Shown here: in pieces, positions 14,907 through 23,640 of the stretch
How positions within the stretch are numbered: the first letter of the stretch is position 1
Layout of the letters: every line of letters begins with the position of its first letter
DNA from: Streptomyces phyllanthi
Lineage (GTDB): Bacteria; Actinomycetota; Actinomycetes; Streptomycetales; Streptomycetaceae
DNA length: 36,494 bases
Assembly (NCBI RefSeq): GCF_009377205.1
Contig: NZ_VJZE01000040.1
Coordinates: forward strand, 1-36,494
Direction: 5' to 3'
Translations under genes and position numbers: made by a program
The notes under the pieces: model-generated
Database searches by the model: none
What the model saw: only the letters and a program-made list of their open reading frames with translations
What the model was told of the DNA's origin: nothing

Positions 14907-16310
14907 GTGAAACTCCAGGACTCCGCCAGCGCGCCGGCGGCCCTTCAACCGGCCAGATTCGGGCCCGTGTTCGCTGTGGTGGCGGCGGGGGTCCTGATGG
15001 CCAATCTCGACCTCTTCATCGTCAACGTCGCCCTGCCGCAGATCAGCAGCGATTTCGACGACTCCCCCCTCTCCTCCGTCTCCTGGGTGCTCAACGCCTA
15101 TGCGGTGGTCTTCGCCGCGCTCCTGGTGCCGGCGGGCAACTTCGCCGACCGGTTCGGCGCGCGGGCCACCTATCTGGCCGGCACCGCCGTGTTCACCCTC
15201 GCCTCACTGGCCTGCGCCGTCGCGCCGAACATCTGGGCGCTGGTGGCGCTGCGCGGGCTGCAGGCGGCGGGAGCGGCCGCCCTCATCCCGGCCTCTCTCG
15301 GCCTGCTCCTCGCGGCGGCGCCGCCGGAGAAGCGCCTGGGCGCCATCCGGGGCTGGACCGCGGTCAGCGGCATCGCCACGCTGGGGCCCGCCGCCGGCGG
15401 ACTGCTCACCGAGATCAGCTGGCGCTGGGTCTTCCTGGTGAACGTCCCGATTGGCCTCGCCGTCCTGCTCGCCGGGCCCCGGCTGCTTCCCCGCACCCCG
15501 CCCCGGACCAAGGCCGACCTGCCGGACCTGCTCGGGGCGGCGCTCTTCACCGCCGCGATCGGCGTGATCGCCCTCGGCCTGGTCAAGAGCCCCGAGTGGG
15601 GGTGGACTTCGGCCGAGGTGCTCGGCTCGGTGATCGGCGGCGTGCTGCTGCTCGCCCTCTTCGTGCTGCGCTCCGCGCGGGCCGCGTCGCCGGTGCTCCC
15701 GCTGGAACTGCTGCGGTTGCCGACCTTCGCCACCGCCTCGTTCGCCAGCCTGCTCTTCGCCGTCCCGTTCGCCGCGCTGCTGCTGTCGTGCGTGCTGTGG
15801 CTGCAGAACGTCTGGCACTGGTCTCCGCTCGCCACCGGCCTGGGGCTCGCACCGGGACCGCTGATGGTGCCCGTCCTCGCCATCGGCGCGGCGGGGATCG
15901 TCCGGCGCTTCGGACCGGCGCTCGTCTCCTTCGCCGGCTGCGCGGTCTTCGTGGCCGGTATCGCCTGGTGGCTCGGCGCGATGCACGCGGACTCCGACTA
16001 CGCGACCGGGATGCTGCCGGGCATGATGCTCACCGGTATCGGCGTCGGCCTGACGATGCCCACGCTGATCGGCGCGGGCGTCACCGCGGTCCCCCCGCAG
16101 AGCTTCTCCACCGGCTCCGGAGTGGTGACGATGGCCCGCCAGCTCGGCTCCGTACTGGGCGTGGCACTGCTGGTGGCGATCCTGGATGCCGAGTCGACCG
16201 GGACACTGCGCGCCTTCGACCGCGGCTGGTGGTTCACCGGAGGGTGCGCCGCGGTGACCGGGCTGGCCTGCCTCTGCGTCGGCCGCACCTTCCGGCGCCG
16301 CGCCGACTGA
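14907..16310 (+). CDS. MFS exporter, DHA2 (EmrB/QacA) family
   Basis: A 467-residue polytopic protein with about 14 hydrophobic segments. Conserved features are the LDLFIVNVALPQIS segment of TM1, WVLNAYAVVFAALLVPAGNFADRFGAR (motif A) and GWTAVSGIATLGPAAGG (motif C of antiporters). Proteins of this family export drugs and natural products using the proton gradient. The GTG at 14907 follows GAGGCACC; upstream in-frame TTG at 14871 lies inside the operator and is unlikely to be the start. With the polyyne operon ending only 1 kb away and an HxlR-type control site at its promoter, it is the best candidate exporter for the cluster product. Confidence 0.92.
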   Translation: MKLQDSASAPAALQPARFGPVFAVVAAGVLMANLDLFIVNVALPQISSDFDDSPLSSVSWVLNAYAVVFAALLVPAGNFADRFGARATYLAGTAVFTLASLACAVAPNIWALVALRGLQAAGAAALIPASLGLLLAAAPPEKRLGAIRGWTAVSGIATLGPAAGGLLTEISWRWVFLVNVPIGLAVLLAGPRLLPRTPPRTKADLPDLLGAALFTAAIGVIALGLVKSPEWGWTSAEVLGSVIGGVLLLALFVLRSARAASPVLPLELLRLPTFATASFASLLFAVPFAALLLSCVLWLQNVWHWSPLATGLGLAPGPLMVPVLAIGAAGIVRRFGPALVSFAGCAVFVAGIAWWLGAMHADSDYATGMLPGMMLTGIGVGLTMPTLIGAGVTAVPPQSFSTGSGVVTMARQLGSVLGVALLVAILDAESTGTLRAFDRGWWFTGGCAAVTGLACLCVGRTFRRRAD

Positions 16311-16357
16311 ACGGCCCGGCCACGGGCGGCCGTAGCCCGGTCGGGGCGCCGGGCGCC

Positions 16358-16740
16358 CCTGACCGTGGCCCGGATCGGGGGCGGGGGGCGGACGCAGAGC
16401 TTTCCCGACCATGGCCGGACTCGGGGCGCTCCTGGTCGAGGCGCGGCTCGGGGGCGGACAGAGAGGATTCCTGACCGTGGCCGGACTTGGGGCGCTCCTG
16501 GTCGAGGCGCGGCTCGGGGGCGGACAGAGAGGATTCCTGACCGTGGCCGGACTCGGGGCCGGACTTGGGGCGCCCCCGACTGAGGCGCGGCTCGGGGGCG
16601 AGCGCAGGGCATTCCCGGCCGTGGCCGGACACGGGGCGCCCCTGACTGAGGCCCGGCTCGGGGGCGGACTCAGGGCATTCACGGCCGCGGTCGGACTCGG
16701 AGGCCGGTGCCGGAGGCCCGAGGGTCCGGCCGTGGCCGGG
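16358..16740 (+). repeat. 66-bp minisatellite between convergent exporter and HxlR genes
   Basis: A degenerate tandem repeat. Complete units lie at 16405-16470, 16471-16536, 16537-16614 (78 bp, with a 12-bp internal duplication) and 16615-16680. There is a shortened unit before (16358-16404) and a decaying one after. The unit length is a multiple of three, so long spurious open frames run through it in both directions. It occupies the gap between the 3' ends of two convergent genes, where a terminator would be expected. Each unit is very G-rich on the plus strand with several GGGG runs. Confidence 0.92.
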
Positions 16741-17256
16741 TCAGTCCTCCACCGGGCCCGACTTCGACCAGCCGGGGGCCTGGAAGCGGGCAACCGCCGG
16801 ACCGCCGCGGGAATCGAGCCGGCCGCCGCAGTGCTCGCAGGACGACACGACACGCAGCTCGTGGCCGCAGGTGTGCTCGACGACGGTCGGCTTCTCCTCG
16901 ACCAGCCAGCGGTCGCCCCAGTCGCGCAGAGCCGCCAGCACCGGGAACAGGTCGCGGCCCGCCTCGGTGAGGTGGTACTGGTAGCGCGGCGGGCGCTCGT
17001 TGTACAGGCTCCGGTAGAGCACGCCGGCCGCCTCCAGCGAGCGCAGGCGCGCGGTGAGGATGTCCCGGGACGCGCCGGTGTTGATCGCGATCTGGTCGAA
17101 GCGGTGGTTGCCGAATCCGATCTCGCGGACCGCGAGCAGCGCCCAGCGCTCTCCGACGATCTTCAACGCCGCGGCGATCGAGCACGGCCTGCCGGGTGCG
17201 CCCGGGGTGTCGACGCGTGTCGGAAGCCGCTTCTGCGGAAGGTCAGGAGTTCCCAT
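16741..17256 (-). CDS. HxlR-family winged-helix transcriptional regulator
   Basis: A 171-residue regulator. The HxlR domain covers about residues 20-120: PCSIAAALKIVGERWALLAVREI, then FDQIAINTGASRDILTARLRSLEAAGVL as the recognition region, then the YHLTEAGRDLFPVL wing. The C-terminal tail has the CGHE…SCEHCGG pattern (Cys, His, Cys, Cys), possibly a metal or redox site. The ATG at 17256 has no clear ribosome site. The operator-like element lies 8 bp upstream, and the start overlaps the 3' end of the PucR-type gene by 14 bp. It probably represses itself and the exporter. Confidence 0.92.
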   Translation of the reverse strand: MGTPDLPQKRLPTRVDTPGAPGRPCSIAAALKIVGERWALLAVREIGFGNHRFDQIAINTGASRDILTARLRSLEAAGVLYRSLYNERPPRYQYHLTEAGRDLFPVLAALRDWGDRWLVEEKPTVVEHTCGHELRVVSSCEHCGGRLDSRGGPAVARFQAPGWSKSGPVED

Positions 17257-18508
17257 GGGGATAGGTTGTCATATCCAACTTACCTAAGGGAAAGGGTTGC
17301 GCCCTCGTTTCCCGGCGCGCGGCCCCCACTCCGTGCGTCAGCTCGAACGCCTCTGCCGCCAGCACGATTTCGATCATGTCGTGCGGCGACGAGAGGGAGC
17401 GCCGGGTCAAGCGCTCGAGCTTGCGCAGCCGGTACAGGATGGTGTTGCGATGGCAGTAGAGCGCTTTGGCCGCCTCGGCCATCGACCCCTCGGCGGTACG
17501 CCAGGCACGCAGCGTCTCCAGCAGCACGTCCCGCGTCGCCTCGTCCAGCTCCAGCACGGGGGCGAGCACCCGGGACTGCATCTGCAGGGCGACGTCCGGC
17601 GCCATGGCGAGCATCGCCTGCGTCAGACGCTCCTCGAAGTGCGCGACACCGGTCCCGCGACCGAGCGTCCGCTCCGCCAGCTCGGCCTGGCGGCGTGCCC
17701 GGCCCAGCTCGGTGAGGCCGGGCACGGCGGCGCTGATCCCGACCCGCACACCGGAGGCCGGCAGGCCGTCGCCCAGCACTCCCGGGCCGGCGTCCTTCAG
17801 CACCACGATGCCGAACGCGGCATCGTGGTGCGCCTGCCACACGGTGCGCAGGCCCGCGATCCATGCGGGCAGCTCGGCCGGCGGCCGCGACGGACCGCCC
17901 GGCACACCCGGGCGCAGCACGATCACCGCGTACCGACCGTGCTCCGGCAACGCCAACTCCCGCGCCAGCTCGCCCGCCACGACGGCGCTGGTCTCACCGT
18001 TCAGCAGGGCGTGCAGCAGACCCTCCGCGGCCGAGGCGGCCGGCAGGGAACGCCGCAGCTCCTGGTAGGCGTTGACGGCGGCGAGGCTGTGCTGCTCCGC
18101 GACCGTCAGCACGGTGTCCATGAAGGCGGCCGACCGCTCCGCCGCCAGTCCCTGCTCCGCGGCCCACTGGGCGACCGTGTAGTTGATCAGGCGGCCGCCG
18201 ACGTGGTAAGCGCGGATGAGCGCCGCGATCGGCACTCCCTGCCTAGCCCGGCGCGCCCCGGTGGTCCGGGCCACGGACAGGGTGTCGGTGATCTCGTCCG
18301 CCGACTCGAGGGACATGGCGTCGAGCGCGGCGCCGACCGACCGGCTGATCCACATCGGCGGCTCGATCGGCGGAATGGTGCCGTCCCGGTAGGCGAGTTC
18401 AGTTGCCCGTAATTCGTTCAGGACCGACTCGGTCAGATAGGGTAGGCGACTCGTGAGCGCTCGTCGACATTCCTCGGGAACAGGCACGTACGGATGCTGA
18501 TCGGGCAT
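17243..18508 (-). CDS. PucR-family helix-turn-helix regulator with a TTA codon
   Basis: A 421-residue regulator of the actinobacterial PucR/CdaR-like group. The N-terminal two thirds resemble the sensory region of these proteins (…ARQGVPIAALIRAYHVGGRLINYTV…). The C-terminal HTH reads LLETLRAWRTAEGSMAEAAKALYCHRNTILYRLRKLE. The ATG at 18508 is chosen because GGGGGAATA precedes it; the frame is open further upstream but without such a site. Leu33 is encoded by TTA (18410-18412), so translation may need the developmentally controlled bldA tRNA. It is divergent from the gene at 19096 and upstream of the HxlR gene. Its targets are unknown. Confidence 0.9.
   Translation of the reverse strand: MPDQHPYVPVPEECRRALTSRLPYLTESVLNELRATELAYRDGTIPPIEPPMWISRSVGAALDAMSLESADEITDTLSVARTTGARRARQGVPIAALIRAYHVGGRLINYTVAQWAAEQGLAAERSAAFMDTVLTVAEQHSLAAVNAYQELRRSLPAASAAEGLLHALLNGETSAVVAGELARELALPEHGRYAVIVLRPGVPGGPSRPPAELPAWIAGLRTVWQAHHDAAFGIVVLKDAGPGVLGDGLPASGVRVGISAAVPGLTELGRARRQAELAERTLGRGTGVAHFEERLTQAMLAMAPDVALQMQSRVLAPVLELDEATRDVLLETLRAWRTAEGSMAEAAKALYCHRNTILYRLRKLERLTRRSLSSPHDMIEIVLAAEAFELTHGVGAARRETRAQPFPLGKLDMTTYPHGNS
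17264..17280. promoter_or_regulatory. Candidate autoregulatory HxlR operator
   Basis: On the minus strand this reads AGTTGGATATGACAACC and matches the palindrome before the exporter gene at 13 of 17 positions. It lies immediately before the HxlR start codon but inside the last codons of the upstream PucR-type gene. If functional it implies a promoter internal to that gene. Confidence 0.58.
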
Positions 18509-19095
18509 TATTCCCCCTGGCATCATCCCGAAACGCTGGGTGCGTTCGGCACACGACGTCAGTAAGAGTGGCAGATCTTCAGCCCTTAACGCCATGGCGT
18601 ACGCCACCTCTCGCCCCGCGGTGGACGATGCGGCGGCGACGGATTCGACGACAGTTCGCCTGGACACGCAGATAGCCGAAAATGCACGTCGGCTCGTCGC
18701 ATATACGTGAGCCGTGGGCGCGTCGGTCGGCGCCAGCTCCTCCGCGGCGCCACGGAGTACCGCCCGCACCGGCCAACACCCCCCAGGTCAGGCGGCGTTC
18801 GGAATCCCCCGCTCCACCTCGGGGCCGCCCGCACCCATGCGATCGCTTCCGGCCAGATGCGATGACCTCGTTGCGTCGGGCCATCACCGGGGTATTGAGT
18901 GATTCGTAGATCGAACCGAGCGGTAACGAGTAGTCCCCGGCGGCTACCATGCCGCCGTCCTCCCACACCGACAACATGCCCGAGTCGCCTCGAATGTGCT
19001 CCTGGGAGGGTCGCTCGACTCGCTGCCGACGGAAAAGCGGAATTGCTCCGACCGGCCCTGCCGAAGCCATTGACCATTCATCCGGGAGCCTCGCG
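18509..19095. other. Divergent intergenic region without a recognised gene
   Basis: This 587-bp stretch separates the PucR-type gene (minus) from the M29-like gene (plus). It is less GC-biased at codon positions than its surroundings. Minus-strand frames such as the one around 18950-18800 (MVAAGDYSLPLGS…) show only weak coding bias and no family I recognise. It presumably holds the promoters of both flanking genes. No clear repeat or RNA was seen. Confidence 0.55.
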
Positions 19096-20145
19096 ATGAT
19101 TATCGTCCGCCCTGATTCCTACCGCCAGTATCCGACGGGCCGGAACCGGTTCACGCTCGTAGTGGAACAGAGATTTTCGGACATCGTCCGCATCGACCCT
19201 CCGCACCGCTACCAGGACTGGCGGAAGGTGACCGCGAGCCCGGGCAGCACGCTGACGGACGTCCTGCGCGCGGAGGTGCCCGACGGCAGCGATGTCCTCG
19301 TAGTGGCCGGCGACGACCTGCTGCTGTCGGCGCCCGCGCGGGAGGTCGGACCGGGACGCACGGTCGCCACGCTGCGCGCCGGCACGGGGCCGCTCACCCA
19401 CGACCGGCTGCGCGTCCTGCTCCGCTCACTCGAGGAGAGCGACCCGGCGGCCATCCGGCGGACCGCCGAGGCGCTGACCGGCGCGCTGGCCGGGGCGGCC
19501 GGGCTGGCCCTGACGGACCCGCTCACCCGTTCGCTGGCCACGGTGACCGGCACCGGCCTCGGCGGCGAGGGACCGGCCACCGGCACTTTCCGGCCGGGAG
19601 TCGCGCAGGCCGCGCCGGCCGGTCGCCAGCGGTTGACCGGTGCCGTGGTGGACGGCCGGGTCGCCGTCAAGGGACGTCCGGTGGTGTACGGGCGCCGACC
19701 CGTGCCCGGTCTGCGGCAGGAGTGGTACGAGAAGCTCTCCGCGCTCTCCCACTATCCGCTGGTCCTCACGGTCGAGGATGGGGCGGTGACCGGCATGAAG
19801 GCGGTGGAGTCCGGGTCCGCACTCGCGGCCGCGGCCCTGTCGGCGCTCTTCACCGCCGACCCCGGCCACGCCCGCGTCACCGGGCTGGAGTTCGGCCTCA
19901 ACCCCACGGCGCCGCGGCTGCCCTTCAGTACCGAGTCCAACATCGCCGCGGCGGGCGGCGCGGCCGCCTCCGTCCATCTGGTGCTCGGCTCGTCGGAGCT
20001 GACCGAGTACCAACTCGTACTCGGCTGCGCGACCAGCACGCTCACCGCGGTCGGCGACCCCACACCGCTGGCCGGCGCGGGTACGGCCGCCAGGCGCTCC
20101 CCCCGTCGGCCGCAGCCGGCCGCGGCGGTCCGCGCCTGCCGCTGA
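19096..20145 (+). CDS. Protein resembling the M29 aminopeptidase/NicX-like fold, function unknown
   Basis: A 349-residue protein. The second half has features of the M29 metallo-aminopeptidase/dihydroxypyridine dioxygenase superfamily: TGAVVDGRVAVKGRPV, then VLTVEDGAVTGMK, then GLEFGLNPTAP and a VHLVLG strand with a conserved His. The N-terminal part (DSYRQYPTGRNRFTLVV…) is not recognised. The ATG at 19096 is chosen for the GGGAG 8 nt upstream. The last about 30 residues are Arg/Pro/Ala-rich and may reflect a frameshift into non-coding sequence. It is divergent from the PucR-type gene, which may control it. Metal binding and activity are uncertain. Confidence 0.75.
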   Translation: MIIVRPDSYRQYPTGRNRFTLVVEQRFSDIVRIDPPHRYQDWRKVTASPGSTLTDVLRAEVPDGSDVLVVAGDDLLLSAPAREVGPGRTVATLRAGTGPLTHDRLRVLLRSLEESDPAAIRRTAEALTGALAGAAGLALTDPLTRSLATVTGTGLGGEGPATGTFRPGVAQAAPAGRQRLTGAVVDGRVAVKGRPVVYGRRPVPGLRQEWYEKLSALSHYPLVLTVEDGAVTGMKAVESGSALAAAALSALFTADPGHARVTGLEFGLNPTAPRLPFSTESNIAAAGGAAASVHLVLGSSELTEYQLVLGCATSTLTAVGDPTPLAGAGTAARRSPRRPQPAAAVRACR

Positions 20146-20182
20146 CGGCACCGGGACAGGGCCGCTCCCCCCGGCCGCACGG

Positions 20183-20345
20183 CGGCGCATCGCGGTGGAG
20201 GACCCGGCCGGCCCCGGTGCGCGCAACCTGACGGTGACGGCGCGTTCCGCTACGACCGCGACCCGGTCGGCTGCCTGCAGGGCCTGGCCCCGGATGTCAC
20301 CGTGCTGCTGGGCTCGGTCGGCAGGACGCTCGCGCCCGCGAGCTC
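20183..20345 (+). pseudogene. Remnant of a MocR/PdxR-type (GntR-aminotransferase) regulator
   Basis: Two short blocks match the aminotransferase domain of MocR regulators in different frames. RRIAVEDPAGPG starts near 20183. GDGAFRYDRDPVGCLQGLAPD…LLGS…RTLAPA starts near 20230 in another frame; it corresponds to the family's DYDGEFRYDR…VGALQGL…SKTLAP segment. The region between the two blocks in an intact protein is missing, so an internal deletion plus frame change has destroyed the gene. There is no start codon or DNA-binding domain. Confidence 0.72.
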
Positions 20346-20419
20346 TGAGTGCGGTGTGGCGGGGAGGCGCGTGCGGAGGTCACCGAGGCCGGCAGTCCGA
20401 ACCCCCGCCCCGGAAGGGG

Positions 20420-21826
20420 TCACCAGCCGGTCAGCAGCAGGTGGTTGAGGAGCAGTGCGAGTCCGGCCTGCGCGGCGAGCCAGGCGCGGGGCCGGGGCAG
20501 GAGCGCACCCACCGCGAGCAGCCACAGGGCGAAGGGCAGCCAGATCCGCTCGGTCTCCGCCTTGCTCATCCCGGACAGGTCGGCGACCAGGAGCGCGAGG
20601 AACGCCGCGAGCACGAGCAGGACCAAGCGGAATTCGGCGGAGAGCCGGGGCATGTTCCGAACGGGCACGAGCCGCCCGCGCTCCCGGGCGAGCAGGGTGA
20701 CGGCCCGTCGCAGCCCCGCCACCGTGGCCGGGCCGACCACCATCACCGTGCAGGCGAGGTTCGCCCACACCCAGTAGCCGTAGGGCCTGAAGCCGCCCGC
20801 TCCTTGGTGGTAGCGCTCGACCAGCAGGTGGTACGCCTCCCACCAGTCGAAGCCCGCGAACGTGAACACCAGTGGTATGACGGCGGCTCCGGCCAGCAGG
20901 AAGGGCAGTACGCCGATCCGCCTCCGCCCGAGCACCAGCACCCCCGCCCCGATCAACGCGAAGAGCGTGAGTCCGTAGGAGAGGTAGCAGGTCAGGCCGA
21001 ACAGCAGGCCCGCCCCGCATGCGGCGGTCCGTGACCGGTGTGCCGTCCGTGCCGTCACCGCGAGTGCGAGCAGGGCCACGAACCATGCGGCGACGGCGGC
21101 GAAGTAGCCGTCGGCCGACGTTCCCATCCACACCGCGGCGGGCGCGAGCACCAGGAACGGTGCCGTCCGGCGGGCGAGGGTCTCGTCGGCCAGCGCCCGT
21201 ACGGTGACCAGGACAGCGGCCGCCGTGGTCGCGCCGACGGTGACGCACCACATGCCGGCCCACCCTCCGCCGCCCAGTCCGATCCGGTCGAGGAGGACGA
21301 AGGTGAGCGTGGCGGCCGGGGGATGGCCGGCGATGTGTGGGGGCCAGTTGTCCGGTGAGCCGAGCAGGATGTGGTGGGTGAAGTCCCGCAGGGTGGCGGG
21401 GATGTCGTGGAAGCGGTCGATGACCTGGAGGTACTCGTACCTGGTGGTCAGGCGTCGGGCGATGCCGCGGTGCCAGCCGTCGACGAGGGCGAGGGAGAAG
21501 GTCCAGGCCGTGGCTGTGGCCCAGGAGGCGAGCAGCAGGGTGCGCCAGGGCAGGCGCGCGGCGAGGGTGGGGCCGTACGCCACGACGGCCGCCGCGACGG
21601 CGAGCGCGGCCGGGGTGCCGGGGCCGACGTGGGGCAGCCAGTTGGCGTACAGGGGTGGCCAGCCGACGTGTAGGACGTCCTTCGACCGTTTGATGGCGAC
21701 GCCGACCAACGCGGCCGTCACGACGAGCAGCGTGGCGGCCACGACGGCGTACAGGTCGCGGCGGAGATCACGGCGAAGGCCGAGGCCGCTGTCGCCACGC
21801 GGGTCACTGCGGAGATCACGAGTCAC
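20420..21826 (-). CDS. Large polytopic membrane protein, possible GT-C-type glycosyltransferase
   Basis: A 468-residue protein with roughly 10 to 12 hydrophobic segments after a short Arg-rich cytoplasmic start. Loops contain conserved-looking aromatic/charged stretches ([34 protein letters not shown]). Size and topology resemble actinobacterial polyprenyl-phosphate-sugar glycosyltransferases, but no diagnostic motif was confirmed. The GTG at 21826 has a TAACGT -10-like hexamer exactly 6 bp upstream and no ribosome site, consistent with a leaderless mRNA. An operator half-site pair (21877-21893) ends 50 bp upstream, matching the other promoters of the local two-component regulon. Confidence 0.8.
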   Translation of the reverse strand: MTRDLRSDPRGDSGLGLRRDLRRDLYAVVAATLLVVTAALVGVAIKRSKDVLHVGWPPLYANWLPHVGPGTPAALAVAAAVVAYGPTLAARLPWRTLLLASWATATAWTFSLALVDGWHRGIARRLTTRYEYLQVIDRFHDIPATLRDFTHHILLGSPDNWPPHIAGHPPAATLTFVLLDRIGLGGGGWAGMWCVTVGATTAAAVLVTVRALADETLARRTAPFLVLAPAAVWMGTSADGYFAAVAAWFVALLALAVTARTAHRSRTAACGAGLLFGLTCYLSYGLTLFALIGAGVLVLGRRRIGVLPFLLAGAAVIPLVFTFAGFDWWEAYHLLVERYHQGAGGFRPYGYWVWANLACTVMVVGPATVAGLRRAVTLLARERGRLVPVRNMPRLSAEFRLVLLVLAAFLALLVADLSGMSKAETERIWLPFALWLLAVGALLPRPRAWLAAQAGLALLLNHLLLTGW

Positions 21827-21876
21827 GCGGGAACGTTAGGCCGGACGGCGGTGGCCGGGCCCGTGCCGGGCGCGGA

Positions 21877-21893
21877 CGTCAGCGTTTCGTCAT
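21877..21893 (-). promoter_or_regulatory. Two-component regulon operator, membrane-protein promoter
   Basis: On the minus strand this reads ATGACG-N5-CTGACG, an 11-bp-period direct repeat like the sites at 24063, 24736 and 27868. It ends 50 bp before the GTG at 21826. The first half-site departs from CTTACG at two positions. Confidence 0.62.
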
Positions 21894-21963
21894 GGGTCAC
21901 CGTCGCTGTCGGCAGAAAGGCCGGGGCCTGTCGTCGGGGCGGGTACGGTCACCATCCTTCCCG

Positions 21964-22380
21964 CTCCCGGACGCCGCGTGGAGCTGCACCGGCTTCGAGG
22001 ACCGGCAGCTGACGGACAAGTACCCGATCTGTCCCGAGGGCAGCAGTCTGGTCCGGACGTCCAGGTTCCAGAGCTGCTGGGACGGCCAGAAGATCGACAG
22101 CGCCAACCACCGTGACCACGTCGCGTTCGCCGACCCGGACACCGGTGCCTGCCCGAACGGCTTCCAGGCCGTTCCGCAGCTGGTGCAGCGCCTGGTGTAC
22201 GACGTGGAGGCGCCGAGCCCGAACGACAACGGCCGGTCGAGCGCCTTCTACGCGGTGGACGGCTTCCCGGAGCAGATGCACAAGCCGGTCACCGACCACG
22301 GCGACTTCGTCAACGTCTTCGACGAGCAGCTGATGAACCAGATGGTCGAGTGCATCAACACCGGCCGGAAGTGCCAGTGA
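21964..22380 (+). pseudogene. N-terminally truncated DUF1996 secreted protein
   Basis: The reading frame from about 21964 encodes the C-terminal half of a DUF1996 protein: [54 protein letters not shown], and [14 protein letters not shown] up to the natural end. The N-terminal half with the signal peptide is absent. The open frame starts at 21892 only with unrelated Arg-rich residues that overlap the operator, and no ribosome site is evident. It is best read as a truncated, probably inactive copy. DUF1996 proteins are usually secreted and of unknown function. Confidence 0.8.
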
Positions 22381-22440
22381 CCCCGATGAGGTGAGCCACC
22401 GTCCGGGCCTGTCTGCGGCCCTGCCCGACTGGTCCGGCGA

Positions 22441-22457
22441 CGTCCGTGTTCCGTAAG
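22441..22457 (-). promoter_or_regulatory. Two-component regulon operator, oxidoreductase promoter (reverse orientation)
   Basis: On the minus strand this reads CTTACG-N5-CGGACG. It ends 46 bp before the ATG at 22504. This is the same spacing and the same reverse orientation as the site serving the GT2 gene at 27957. Confidence 0.62.
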
Positions 22458-22503
22458 GCGCCCGAACGTTCCGGAACGGCTTGCCACCGAGTGGGATGAA
22501 GGC

Positions 22504-23640
22504 ATGAAACTGCGTGTCTCTCCGCCGGTGTTCAAGGGCAGGCTGCACGACGCCCGCACGGCGACCTCGATCGGCCGCTGTCTGGCACTGGCGTTCGCCG
22601 TGTGCTTCGTCACCGGGCTGGTCAGCCACTTCATGCAACATCCGTCGGGCTGGCCGGCCGACGGCATCCCGAGTCGCCCGACGTGGGGTTACCGGCTCAC
22701 CCAGGGCCTGCACGTCGCTTCCGGCATAGCGGCGGTTCCGCTGCTGTCGGCCAAGCTGTGGACGGTGTACCCACGGCTGTTCGCGTGGCCGCCGCTGCGG
22801 TCGCTCCGGCACGCGCTGGAGCGTCTGTCGATCGCGGTGCTGGTGGCCGGCGCCGTCTTCGAGCTGGCGACCGGGCTGTTGAACACGGTCCAGTGGTACC
22901 CCTGGCCGTTCTCGTTCGTGCCGGTGCACTACGCGGTGGCGTGGCTGGTGGTGGGGGCGCTGCTGCTGCACATCGCGGTCAAGGCTCCGCAGATCCGGGC
23001 GCATTGGACCCGGCGGTCGTCCGGGACGCTCGCCCTGCCGGCGCGGGACGCGCCCGACCGGCGCTCCCTGCTGGCCGCGGTGGGCGCGGCCGTCGGGGCA
23101 GTCACGCTCACCACCGTCGGTCAGTCGTTCACCCCGCTGAAGGACTTCATCCTGTTCGCGCCCCGCCACCCGGACCGGGGGCCGCAGGGTCTGCCCGTCA
23201 ACCGGACCGCCGCGGCGGCCGGGGTCGGCCGGATCGCCGACGAGGAGTACCGCCTGGTCGTGGACGGCCCGCAGCCGTACACCCTGACGCTGGAGGAGCT
23301 GCGCGCTTTGCCCCAGCACGAGGTGGAGCTGCCGATCGCGTGCGTGGAGGGCTGGAGCAAGTCGGCGCACTGGACGGGCGTGCGGGTCGCCGATCTGCTG
23401 GAGCGGGCGGGCGCGCGGCCGGACGCGCGGGTGCGGGTGGTGTCGTTGCAGCTCCGCGGCGGCTACCGGGTCTCCGAGATGGGCCATGAGCACGCCCGCG
23501 ACCCGCTGACCCTGCTCGCCCTGCGCCTGAACGGAGCGGAACTCGACCCCGACCACGGCTACCCGGTGCGGCTCATCGCCCCGAACCGCCCCGGTGTGCT
23601 GCAGACCAAGTGGGTGGGCCGGCTGGAGGTGCTGTCATGA
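22504..23640 (+). CDS. Cytochrome-b-like/molybdopterin-dependent oxidoreductase fusion (YedY/sulfite-oxidase-like)
   Basis: A 378-residue protein. Residues 20-160 form about four membrane segments with His at 70, 142 and 156, which could ligate heme as in cytochrome b modules. A RRSLLAAVGAA stretch near 186 leads to an exported molybdopterin domain. There, LPIACVEGWSKSAHWTGV carries the Mo-ligand Cys280, and LQTKWVGRLEV closes the fold. It likely reduces or oxidises a substrate at the outer membrane face with electrons exchanged through the membrane part; MsrP/YedY reduces methionine sulfoxide, but the substrate here is unknown. The next gene overlaps by 4 nt. A regulon operator lies 46 bp upstream. 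Confidence 0.88.
   Translation: MKLRVSPPVFKGRLHDARTATSIGRCLALAFAVCFVTGLVSHFMQHPSGWPADGIPSRPTWGYRLTQGLHVASGIAAVPLLSAKLWTVYPRLFAWPPLRSLRHALERLSIAVLVAGAVFELATGLLNTVQWYPWPFSFVPVHYAVAWLVVGALLLHIAVKAPQIRAHWTRRSSGTLALPARDAPDRRSLLAAVGAAVGAVTLTTVGQSFTPLKDFILFAPRHPDRGPQGLPVNRTAAAAGVGRIADEEYRLVVDGPQPYTLTLEELRALPQHEVELPIACVEGWSKSAHWTGVRVADLLERAGARPDARVRVVSLQLRGGYRVSEMGHEHARDPLTLLALRLNGAELDPDHGYPVRLIAPNRPGVLQTKWVGRLEVLS

Noticed and set aside
16411..17715. A plus-strand protein with 22-residue repeats (VAGLGALLVEARLGGG…)
   Set aside because: It is produced by translating the 66-bp minisatellite and then runs antisense through the HxlR and PucR-type genes. No ribosome site was seen.
18579..19070. Minus-strand gene upstream of the PucR-type gene
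   Set aside because: Coding bias is weak, no family is recognised, and two overlapping frames in the same strand are equally open.
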